Source: Minisyncoccota bacterium
Lineage (GTDB): Bacteria; Patescibacteriota; Microgenomatia; UBA1400; PJMF01
Length of the DNA stretch: 64,000 nt
Assembly (NCBI GenBank): GCA_018657765.1
Contig: JABHWM010000018.1
Coordinates: 186,001 to 250,000 of the forward strand
Direction of reading: 5' to 3'
Shown: piece by piece, positions 56,839-64,000 of the stretch
How the letters are laid out: every line of letters begins with the position of its first letter
Numbering within the stretch: position 1 is the first letter of the stretch
The notes under the pieces: model-generated
What the model was told of the DNA's origin: nothing
The model's database searches: none
The model's input: the letters and a program-made list of their open reading frames with translations, nothing else
Position numbers and translations under genes: made by a program

Positions 56839-56863
56839 AAAATGTGATAATTATTATAAGTTT

Positions 56864-58423
56864 TCATTCTTCAAATATAGCAATCAAGGTAAAAATAGTA
56901 TAAACCGAAAGATAGTTTATAAAAGGTTGAAAAAACATAGGTACCAATTGAGCAATAAAACTAATAATAATAATGACTTTTAGGCTATTTTTATATTTAG
57001 AAAAATATAATCTTCTAAATCCAAAATATACTACTATGATAAGTATAAATTGAGATACTAATCCAGACTCTGCAATAAATAATAAAAAACCATTATGAAC
57101 TGATTCTGGAAATCTTGAAATTACTCCTGTTGGATTCTCTGCTGATAGAGCAGGAATAAACATACCTTTACCAACTCCAAATAAAGGATTTTTTCTTATT
57201 AAAGATAATGTTTCAGACACCAATTCTCTTCTCACCTGAAATCCACCTGTTTCAGCAAAACTATACACACTGTATCTAGCTCTATTTCCCACAATAAAAA
57301 TAACAAAAATAAGAAGTATCATCCAAAACTTTGGTTTATGTTTAAAAAAATCTATAACTATAGAAAATACCCTTTTAAAAAAAGAGTAATTAAATATTAA
57401 TATTGATAAAAAAACAAATAATAAACCTAAATATATAGACCTACTCTGAGAAATAATAATTGTGAGAATAGAAATTAAATTAATTCCAACAAAAAAATAA
57501 CTAAGATACTTACTTTTATTCTTACTATTTATCTTCATAAAAACCACTAATAAGGTAAGTATTAATATAAAAACTTGATTAGACATTATATTGGCATGAG
57601 GAGTTAAGCCAGTTGGTCTAAAAATCAATCTACTTTCATCAGCACCCACACCATAAACTGGAGATGATTCAATAGATTCTATATTTAATCCAAGATGAGA
57701 AGTCTTAATTAATTGTAAAATTGATATTAATGATATAAATATCAAAGAAACTGAAATTTGAAAAAATAAAGATCTCCATAATTTCAACTTATCAATCTTA
57801 CTTAATAAGTTATTTCTAATAGAAGAAATAATAATAAAACAAACAAAACCTATAGAATGCAAAGCATAAACTACTGAAAATGTAGGAAAAAAATAAGATT
57901 TACTAGCAGAAATGACAATGGATAAAGATAATAATATTAAAAATAAAAAAGTATAATTCATCTTTCTAAACTTCTCTGAGAAAAAAAGAAAAATTGAAGA
58001 ACTAATAATAGATATAAGCAAAACAGTATGAGGAGAAAAAATAAAACCAAGAATCCTACCTTTTTCATACTGATTAGAAATAATTATTTCTTTTGAAACA
58101 GCTAGAAAAGTATATTCCTGTCCTATAAAAAATATAGATAATGGAATATAACTTAGAAAAATAGTAGTTAAAAATGATTTAGTAATTAATAAAATTATAA
58201 CTATAAATAAAGAACATAATATAAAAAATAGTTTATTATTAGGTATAACAGTACTTAATATAAAAAAAGATAATGTCACTAAGCTTATATTTAATTCTTT
58301 AGTAGAAATTAATGACTTAAAATGACTAAAAAACCAATTATCATTATTCCTAGTAATCAATTCAAAAATGAAGTTTGTGATTTTCTTGAACAAACGGTTA
58401 ATATGCTTTCTAAAAATAGTCAT
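56864..58423 (-). CDS. O-antigen ligase/polymerase-like membrane protein
   Basis: Up to 519 residues with ~12 membrane helices. FRPTGLTPHANIMSNQVF, IISQSRSIYLGLLF, SLIRKNPLFGVGKGMF and SVHNGFLLFIAESGLV are the WaaL/Wzy loops (Arg of S-R-S and His of HN). It polymerises or ligates surface glycan. The longest frame begins inside the divergent gene at 58322 (102-bp overlap). An internal GTG near 58277 would remove the overlap and start just before the first helix; the true start is open. Confidence 0.82.
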   Translation of the reverse strand: MTIFRKHINRLFKKITNFIFELITRNNDNWFFSHFKSLISTKELNISLVTLSFFILSTVIPNNKLFFILCSLFIVIILLITKSFLTTIFLSYIPLSIFFIGQEYTFLAVSKEIIISNQYEKGRILGFIFSPHTVLLISIISSSIFLFFSEKFRKMNYTFLFLILLSLSIVISASKSYFFPTFSVVYALHSIGFVCFIIISSIRNNLLSKIDKLKLWRSLFFQISVSLIFISLISILQLIKTSHLGLNIESIESSPVYGVGADESRLIFRPTGLTPHANIMSNQVFILILTLLVVFMKINSKNKSKYLSYFFVGINLISILTIIISQSRSIYLGLLFVFLSILIFNYSFFKRVFSIVIDFFKHKPKFWMILLIFVIFIVGNRARYSVYSFAETGGFQVRRELVSETLSLIRKNPLFGVGKGMFIPALSAENPTGVISRFPESVHNGFLLFIAESGLVSQFILIIVVYFGFRRLYFSKYKNSLKVIIIISFIAQLVPMFFQPFINYLSVYTIFTLIAIFEE

Positions 58424-59488
58424 GTTTATGTTATTGATTATACAACTCAGTTATCAATAAAAGAAATTTTGATAAAAATACTAAGTAATAAAAAAATAAA
58501 TCTTATAAATAAACATGAAAACTCAAACTACTTAGTACCAATTCATATCATTCCTTATGGAAATAACAAAATTATTAAACAAATAAATATGACTATTTAT
58601 CTGTTTATTTTAGAAATTATATTTTCAATTTATTACTTTAATGCTCCTTATAAAATAATATGGATGTTTTTTCCTCAGCTTAGTAATATTTTAAATATAA
58701 AGATATTCCCATGGAAAGTAATCTATGATGTGGTTGATATCTACTCACATCCAAATAAAATGAAAAATGAAAAATTAAAAAAACATAAAGAAAAACTAAT
58801 AAAAAAATCAGATTTTATCTTTACTATTTCAAAAACATTAAAAACAGAGTTTAGTAAATTAACAAAAAAAACAATTAAAATAGTTCCTCAAGGATTTAGT
58901 ATTAATTCATTTACTAAAAATAGTAAAAAATCATTAATAAAAATTCCAAAAAATAAAAAAAATATTGGATTTGTTGGACAAATTAATCAACGTTTAGATT
59001 TTAAACTTTTAAACAAACTAATATCAAATAACCCACAATGGAATTTCGTCTTTGTTGGACCAAATAAAAAAGAAGAAGACTTATTTCCTAAAAATAAAAA
59101 AATAAATCACATTATTAATAAACCAAATTTTTTCTGGATTGATAAGCAAGAAAAAAATACTATTCCCTCAATAATAAAACAGTTTGATATTGTTATTATT
59201 CCCTATGATATTTCTTTAGACTTTAATCTTTTTTGTTACCCAATGAAATTATTTGAATATTTTTATATGGAAAAACCAATTATCTCAACTCCTATTAAAG
59301 AGTTAACTAGAAAAAAATTCAAAAATATTATCAAAATAGGAAAAAATTATAAAGAATGGGAGATAATAATTGATAAAATAATCAAACAAGAATGGCCTAA
59401 ATCAGCAAGAAAAGAACAAAAAAGACTAGCAAAAGAAAACTCATGGGAAAATAAAATAAAGCTTATTAATAGTTACTATATAAAATAG
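58322..59488 (+). CDS. GT-B fold glycosyltransferase (GT1/GT4-like)
   Basis: 388 residues, very Lys/Asn/Ile-rich. First domain starts KPIIIIPSNQFKNEVCDFLEQTVNML; middle has WKVIYDVVDIYSHPNK and IFTISKTLKTEF; second domain has NIGFVGQINQRLDFKLLNKLI, NFVFVGPNKKEED and CYPMKLFEYFYMEKPIIST, a donor-binding segment like that of the WsaF/TuaH-type glycosyltransferases. ATG start directly after a short A+T-rich spacer. Overlaps the divergent O-antigen gene at its 5' end. Confidence 0.82.
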   Translation: MTKKPIIIIPSNQFKNEVCDFLEQTVNMLSKNSHVYVIDYTTQLSIKEILIKILSNKKINLINKHENSNYLVPIHIIPYGNNKIIKQINMTIYLFILEIIFSIYYFNAPYKIIWMFFPQLSNILNIKIFPWKVIYDVVDIYSHPNKMKNEKLKKHKEKLIKKSDFIFTISKTLKTEFSKLTKKTIKIVPQGFSINSFTKNSKKSLIKIPKNKKNIGFVGQINQRLDFKLLNKLISNNPQWNFVFVGPNKKEEDLFPKNKKINHIINKPNFFWIDKQEKNTIPSIIKQFDIVIIPYDISLDFNLFCYPMKLFEYFYMEKPIISTPIKELTRKKFKNIIKIGKNYKEWEIIIDKIIKQEWPKSARKEQKRLAKENSWENKIKLINSYYIK

Positions 59489-59522
59489 TGTTTTTATAAC
59501 TAACTAAAAATTAAAAATTTGC

Positions 59523-59528
59523 TAAAAT
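59523..59528 (+). promoter_or_regulatory. Extended -10 of the IMP dehydrogenase gene
   Basis: TGC-TAAAAT (59520-59528), 8 bases before ATG 59537, so a leaderless message is likely and this ATG is preferred over the upstream in-frame TTG at 59519. Confidence 0.5.
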
Positions 59529-59536
59529 CATCTAAC

Positions 59537-60661
59537 ATGAAAAAACAAAATTTAACTCCAGAAATTACTTTTGATGATGTTTTACTTTTACCTGGTTACT
59601 CAACCTTTGAGATGAATGATGATGTAAAAAAAGTTTCACTGAAAACAAGAGTTTCAAAAAACCTAACCATAGATATTCCTATTACCTCTTCTCCTATGCC
59701 TGGACTAACTGAAGAGAACATGGCTATTGCTATTGGAAAACTTGGGGGGTTAGGATTTATACACCCCTTTCAATCTAAAGCTAAACAATTAGCTCAATTG
59801 AAAAAAGTAAAAAAACATAAAGTAAAAGTAGCTGTATCTGTGGTGGACTTATCTCTTGGTAAAGGAATTGACCATGTCAAAAAAGTTTATAAAGCTGGTG
59901 CTGACATGGTTTGTGTAGAAACATCTCATGCTCATAATAAACAAACTATTGAGTTCATTAAAAAAATCAAGAAAATCAATCCAAAGATTGAGGTTTGTGC
60001 TTCCTTAGTTGTAACTGGTAAAGCCACTGAAGCTTTAATTAAGGCTGGTGCTGATAGTATTAGGGTTGGTATAGGGGGTGGCTCTCACTGTACAACTAGA
60101 CTTGTTACAGGAGTTGGCAGACCACAGCTAAGTGCTGTTGAAGAGTGTTACAAAGTTGCAAAAAAATACAATGTCCCAATTATTTCTGATACTGGGATTA
60201 AATATGCTGGAGATATTACTAAAGCATTAGTTTTTGGTGGAGAAAGTGTCATGATTGGTGGGCTTTTGACAGGAACAGATGAATGTCCAGGAGAAATTAT
60301 TGAAAAAAAAGGAAAGAAATATAAACACTCCTGGGGAATGTGTACAAGAGAAGCCATCACTCATAACCAACCATTCTTTAAAAATCCTTACAAATTTACT
60401 TTGAGAAAAATTAAAAAAATAATCAAGATAATTTTAGGTATAAAACAAAGTCAACAAAAAGAAGAATTTATATTTGAAGAAGGAGTTGGAGAACTTATTC
60501 CATATAAAGGAAGTGTTGATTCTGTAGTAGAAGATCTAGTTAGCGGAATAAAGAGATCAATGTGGTATCTAGGTGTCAGCAACATTTCACAACTTCAGAA
60601 AAAAACAAAATGGGTAACAACTTCTAGTAATACAAACTTAGAAAATATTCCTAGAATATAA
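59537..60661 (+). CDS. guaB: IMP dehydrogenase without CBS domains
   Basis: 374 residues against ~490 for full-length [17 protein letters not shown] starts the barrel; SSPMPGLTE takes the place of [28 protein letters not shown] holds the catalytic Cys185 (consensus GxGSxCTTR), and GGESVMIGG follows. The CBS pair, which regulates IMPDH and would sit near residue 95-100, is missing. The enzyme oxidises IMP to XMP, the first step to GMP. GMP reductase is the alternative assignment. It lies at the edge of the polysaccharide region and may supply GDP-sugars. Confidence 0.85.
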   Translation: MKKQNLTPEITFDDVLLLPGYSTFEMNDDVKKVSLKTRVSKNLTIDIPITSSPMPGLTEENMAIAIGKLGGLGFIHPFQSKAKQLAQLKKVKKHKVKVAVSVVDLSLGKGIDHVKKVYKAGADMVCVETSHAHNKQTIEFIKKIKKINPKIEVCASLVVTGKATEALIKAGADSIRVGIGGGSHCTTRLVTGVGRPQLSAVEECYKVAKKYNVPIISDTGIKYAGDITKALVFGGESVMIGGLLTGTDECPGEIIEKKGKKYKHSWGMCTREAITHNQPFFKNPYKFTLRKIKKIIKIILGIKQSQQKEEFIFEEGVGELIPYKGSVDSVVEDLVSGIKRSMWYLGVSNISQLQKKTKWVTTSSNTNLENIPRI

Positions 60662-60667
60662 CAAATT

Positions 60668-61303
60668 GTGAAGAGTAAATTACAAAAAATAATTAATAGA
60701 TTAAATAGAAAATTTCTTATCACCCATATAATTTGGGATTTTGATGGAACTCTTTACCATAATAAATCTATGGTTAAAGGTTTAAAAAAACTTTATTTTT
60801 CTTATATTAATAATCACAAAAAAATTAGCCAAAAAGAATTTAATAAATTATTGAAAAAACTTGGTAAGTACAGTAAAGTTGCCAGTCATTACCTTAATAA
60901 ACCAGAAAAGAAAATTCTTGATGAAATAGATGTTAGTACTTTATTCAATTCTTTTCTAAAAAAAGATAAAAAAATAGTTTCATGGATAGAAAACATGACA
61001 CAATTTCAACATATAATCTTATCTAACTCTACAACAAAATCAGTTAAAACAGGATTAAATAAAATTGGTTTTAAAAGAAAACAGGATCTTGAATTTTATC
61101 CATTTGTTAAAATAATCGGTTGTGATCAACTAAAACAAGCAAAACCACATAAAAACGCTTTTGAAAATGTTGTTAATTATACTAACCAATCTAAAGTGAG
61201 ACATTTAATGATTGGTGACTCTTGGGAAAATGATGTTAATCCTGCCAAGAAATTTGGTATACAAGCAGTTCATGTTGATGATGTTAAACAGTTTTTTTCT
61301 TAG
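60668..61303 (+). CDS. HAD-superfamily hydrolase
   Basis: 211 residues from a GTG. WDFDGTLYH (nucleophile Asp24 and acid Asp26), ILSNSTTKS (motif II), LKQAKPHKNAF (Lys of motif III) and MIGDSWENDVNPAKKFG (motif IV) give a complete HAD phosphatase site with a helical cap in between. Six bases after the IMPDH gene, so in the same operon. Possibly a nucleotide or sugar phosphatase. The 3' end overlaps the convergent decarboxylase gene by 20 bp. Confidence 0.88.
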   Translation: MKSKLQKIINRLNRKFLITHIIWDFDGTLYHNKSMVKGLKKLYFSYINNHKKISQKEFNKLLKKLGKYSKVASHYLNKPEKKILDEIDVSTLFNSFLKKDKKIVSWIENMTQFQHIILSNSTTKSVKTGLNKIGFKRKQDLEFYPFVKIIGCDQLKQAKPHKNAFENVVNYTNQSKVRHLMIGDSWENDVNPAKKFGIQAVHVDDVKQFFS

Positions 61304-62576
61304 AAACTATATCTTCTAAGAGTTTATTATGATTTTGGTTAGGAGATAAAAAGAAAATCTTGTAGTGTTTTAAAGTTTTTGTCTTTCCAGAATTTGACTT
61401 ATAATCTACTCTGGCCAAACTCAATCCATAATGATTCTCAACAGATCTAGGTAACCTAGGAAAAGAATCATCCACTACTATACCTACAGTTAAAGAATTA
61501 GGTGTAGAAATTATTTTTACTCCTGGAACTAAGTCTTTAAGTTTACTTATCCAATTCAATTTTTTTTGATTTAATTCAAAGAATCTTTTTCTCCATTTAA
61601 TCTGAGAGCAATCAACCAAATTAGACCAAATAGCCAAAGCAGGAAAACCAGGTCTAGAACCTAATAAAGTTGCATCAACTTCATCTAAATAATCTATTTT
61701 TTTTTCAATAAATTTTCTAAATGACTTTCTATATAAGACAATACCAGATGGAACAGGGGTCAAACCAAGTTTGTCTGAATCTAAAACATAACCTTTAATA
61801 ATAGAGTTTTTCAATGGAGAGTATTGATTATCCAAATAGGCTAATGGTAATCCTTGCATAGCTGCATCTACCCAAACAAAACATTTTATTTTTGATTTTT
61901 TCTGAAGATTATCGACAAGCTTAATAATTTTTTCCAAAGGATCAACTGCACCTGTAGAAGAGTATCCTAAAGTAACTGGAATCAAAAATGTTTGATAACC
62001 TTTCTTTATTAAATTATCAAGAGTTTCTTCTAAACCATAAATATCCATACCCCAATTATTTTCATCAGTAGCCGTAATAAATCTATCTGTTCCAATAATC
62101 CTACCGCCCTTGGATACTGAATAATGAGTAAATCCAGAAGTAATCAAAGCAGCCCTATTACTAGAAAACTGTTTTAACCATTCCCTACCCATCCACATTA
62201 AAAATAAATTTGATTCTGTACCACCAGAGCTAATATAACCTTCTACAGTAGAACTTGATGCATTGATTAATTTCTTTCCCCATTCAATAACTTCTTTTTC
62301 TATTTTTCTTGAAAAATCTAGATTTTTTATTGTATAAACATTGCCCAAATTATTAAGAGATGCTCTAATACCAATAAAAGATGACCAAAGTGATTTTTTA
62401 GTAATAGAACTACGTACTGCCCCCAAATTATTTTTTTCATTGAATTCTCGTTGTAAAAAATGATCAACAGCTAATAATTTAAAAAAAGTTTTAATAGAAT
62501 TATTAAAATTAAACTTTAAAAAGTAACTCATTAACTTATCTAGAAATTGAGCTAATTTATACTTTATTCTTCTCAT
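61284..62576 (-). CDS. PLP-dependent group II decarboxylase
   Basis: 430 residues. ISSGGTESNLFLMW binds the PLP phosphate, THYSVSKG gives the ring-stacking His151, VWVDAAMQG holds the Asp237 that contacts the PLP nitrogen, and VLDSDKLGLTPVPSGIVLYR has the Schiff-base Lys269. This is the fold of histidine/glutamate/aromatic amino acid decarboxylases. The substrate is unknown. It lies in one minus-strand operon with a methyltransferase (10 bp upstream) and a nucleoside hydrolase. Confidence 0.85.
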   Translation of the reverse strand: MRRIKYKLAQFLDKLMSYFLKFNFNNSIKTFFKLLAVDHFLQREFNEKNNLGAVRSSITKKSLWSSFIGIRASLNNLGNVYTIKNLDFSRKIEKEVIEWGKKLINASSSTVEGYISSGGTESNLFLMWMGREWLKQFSSNRAALITSGFTHYSVSKGGRIIGTDRFITATDENNWGMDIYGLEETLDNLIKKGYQTFLIPVTLGYSSTGAVDPLEKIIKLVDNLQKKSKIKCFVWVDAAMQGLPLAYLDNQYSPLKNSIIKGYVLDSDKLGLTPVPSGIVLYRKSFRKFIEKKIDYLDEVDATLLGSRPGFPALAIWSNLVDCSQIKWRKRFFELNQKKLNWISKLKDLVPGVKIISTPNSLTVGIVVDDSFPRLPRSVENHYGLSLARVDYKSNSGKTKTLKHYKIFFLSPNQNHNKLLEDIVSKKKTV

Positions 62577-62586
62577 GATTTTTTAT

Positions 62587-63300
62587 CTATTTTTGAACTA
62601 CTCCTAAACCAGATCCCGAAAAAGGAAGCTCGAAAGTTTGTTTTCCTTTTTTAAGTTTTTTCCACAATCTCCATACCCCATATTCACCCTCAGAATTTTT
62701 TCCTTTAACTCCAATGTCATGAAAGGCCATTAGTCCATTACTTCTTAGCATAGGCCAAAAAAACTTATAATCAGTATTTGCACCTTTGTATGAATGATCA
62801 CCATCTATATAAATATATTCATATCTATTAGATGCATATTTTTTTACAAATTCTGCAGTAGTTTGAACATATACAGAAATATGACCTCCTAAACCAAAAT
62901 TTCTAAAAACATTTCTTCCTTCATCTGTTTTCCAAAACCCTACTCCTGTCCAGTGATTATCCTCATCTAACCCAAATCCTGCATCTACAAAATCTACCTG
63001 ACCAAATTTGTTATCCTTACAAGCTTGAGCTAAGATAGCTGGAATATAACCATGCCTAGAACCAACACAAAGCACTCTCTTTGGTTTTAATAAACGCAGC
63101 ATGCCATAGTGATACCAACCATAACCAAGATCTGAATTTTCTATATTTGACTCATGACCATATTCATCAGCATGAAAATGCTTCATTAATTTTTTTATAT
63201 TACTTTCATTAACAAAAGAATCTGACTTTTTTATAAATCCCATTAAAAATAATGATTTACCTATTTTTTTCTTTATTTTAATAAATAATTTTTTTTTCAT
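62587..63300 (-). CDS. Class I SAM-dependent methyltransferase
   Basis: 237 residues. LKPKRVLCVGSRHGYIPAILA is the SAM-binding motif I and YEYIYIDGDHSYKGANTDYKFFWPMLRSNGLMAFHDI is the later part typical of the Methyltransf_24 group that acts on sugars, lipids or small molecules in glycan clusters. A Lys-rich N-terminus (KKKLFIKIKKKIGK) may bind membrane. The acceptor is unknown. It lies between the decarboxylase and nucleoside hydrolase genes, both within 11 bp. Confidence 0.85.
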   Translation of the reverse strand: MKKKLFIKIKKKIGKSLFLMGFIKKSDSFVNESNIKKLMKHFHADEYGHESNIENSDLGYGWYHYGMLRLLKPKRVLCVGSRHGYIPAILAQACKDNKFGQVDFVDAGFGLDEDNHWTGVGFWKTDEGRNVFRNFGLGGHISVYVQTTAEFVKKYASNRYEYIYIDGDHSYKGANTDYKFFWPMLRSNGLMAFHDIGVKGKNSEGEYGVWRLWKKLKKGKQTFELPFSGSGLGVVQK

Positions 63301-63310
63301 AATTTATTGT

Positions 63311-64000
63311 TTAATTATATTCGAAAATTACTTTAACTATCTTCCAAAATTTTTCTATATCTATATTTACAGCTACTCTTAATTTAACTAAATCATCATT
63401 ATTACTAACTTGATGCTCTTTTCTAAGTACAGGAATAATTAATCCATTATTATTTTCTATACTTTCTAAAGAGATAACTTGATCAGTAAATGTAGCGATA
63501 TTAGGGTAAACAGCAATAACTGTTGTTACTAAATCATGAATAGCAGCTCCTTTATAAATTATTTTTTCTTTATTAAGGCCAGAAAAAACTTCTTTTTTTT
63601 GATCAATATAAAAATCACAGTAAGATGTCATGAGTTTTTTTAAAGATTTAGATTTTAGTTTTCTAAGATGCTTTCGATTAAACTGAATTTTATCTGTTAA
63701 ATTTAATGGAATTAAATACTTTTTTATATTAGAAGTAAGAACTTTTTTAGCTGCCTCTGGATCCCAATAAAAATTAGCTTCTGCAACAGAAGTTGCATTC
63801 CCTGGATAAAATAAAGACCCACCCATAATAAAAGCTTCCTTGATTCTATCAGGTGATTTTAAAACAACTTTTGAGAGATTGGTCAAAGGGCCAACTGAAA
63901 CATAAGTATATTTATTTTTATCATCTTTTTGAAAAAAAGTAATATTTTTATAATTAAATATTTTTTTTATTAAACTAGTTTTGGGTTTTAAACTAATATC
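63311..64000 (-). CDS. Inosine-uridine-type nucleoside hydrolase (N-terminus beyond window)
   Basis: The frame is open from 63311 through the right edge, so at least 230 residues are seen and the start is missing; an internal TTG at 63886 is not the true start. YVSVGPLTNLSKVV, FIMGGSL, AEANFYWDPEAAKKVL and YKGAAIHDLVTTVIAVYP are the conserved parts of the IunH family, including the His-Asp of the active site. The first part, with the Ca-binding DxDxxxDD, lies outside. It cleaves nucleosides to base and ribose. First of a three-gene operon here. Confidence 0.85.
   Translation of the reverse strand, partial: DISLKPKTSLIKKIFNYKNITFFQKDDKNKYTYVSVGPLTNLSKVVLKSPDRIKEAFIMGGSLFYPGNATSVAEANFYWDPEAAKKVLTSNIKKYLIPLNLTDKIQFNRKHLRKLKSKSLKKLMTSYCDFYIDQKKEVFSGLNKEKIIYKGAAIHDLVTTVIAVYPNIATFTDQVISLESIENNNGLIIPVLRKEHQVSNNDDLVKLRVAVNIDIEKFWKIVKVIFEYN

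Overview
The window looks like a chromosome segment of a Candidate Phyla Radiation (Patescibacteria) bacterium, most likely of the Microgenomates group. This is inferred from the strong A+T richness, the short compact genes, the mix of Shine-Dalgarno and apparently leaderless starts, the lysine-rich tails on many proteins, the minimal pilus set (PilN, PilO), the B12-dependent ribonucleotide reductase, and the 23S/5S operon with no 16S gene beside it. The standard genetic code is used, since UGA serves as a stop (for example at 50058-50060). No taxonomic search was possible, so the lineage is an inference.

Layout. 1-4029 holds the N-terminal 1343 residues of a giant membrane-anchored, Cys-rich surface protein. 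4202-6500 holds a GT-C membrane transferase, a CAU-anticodon tRNA followed by tandem partial copies of its own 3' end, a long hairpin and a small lipoprotein. 6529-9840 is the groESL operon, with a CIRCE-like operator and a GroES carrying a Cys-rich insert, plus an SPFH protein. 9933-14668 has t6A tRNA modification (a TsaC-TsaE fusion, then TsaD), a sensor-like membrane protein and SmpB. 14745-17772 has a membrane protein, CMP kinase and small membrane proteins. Two related 162-bp palindromic elements sit at 12121-12282 and 16320-16481. 17801-34921 holds cell-wall and envelope genes (two class A PBPs, MurJ, a GH18 hydrolase, PilN/PilO and an FN3 protein) interleaved with the class II ribonucleotide reductase and its regulator NrdR. 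35080-39262 has S20, LepA, a SurA-like chaperone and a PH-domain protein. 39372-43084 is a tRNA-Ala-23S-5S operon on the minus strand with its own promoter and terminator. 43136-45441 includes ribosomal protein S1. 45571-64000 is a very A+T-rich surface-polysaccharide region: initiating sugar transferase, two O-antigen ligase-like proteins, WecG-type, GT2, GT4 and GT-C transferases and a sugar epimerase. It runs into IMP dehydrogenase, a HAD phosphatase, a PLP decarboxylase, a methyltransferase and a nucleoside hydrolase that leaves the window.

The genes together describe a small cell that invests heavily in its envelope (peptidoglycan synthesis, pilus, glycan coat) and keeps core translation and chaperone functions. 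Nucleotide supply is partly by salvage, and the ribonucleotide reductase needs cobalamin, probably from outside. The most unusual signals are the paired 162-bp elements, whose terminal inverted repeats changed in a compensatory way; three AT-hook motifs in the cytoplasmic tail of a penicillin-binding protein; the Cys-rich GroES; the tandem tRNA-tail repeats; and the 16S-less rRNA operon.
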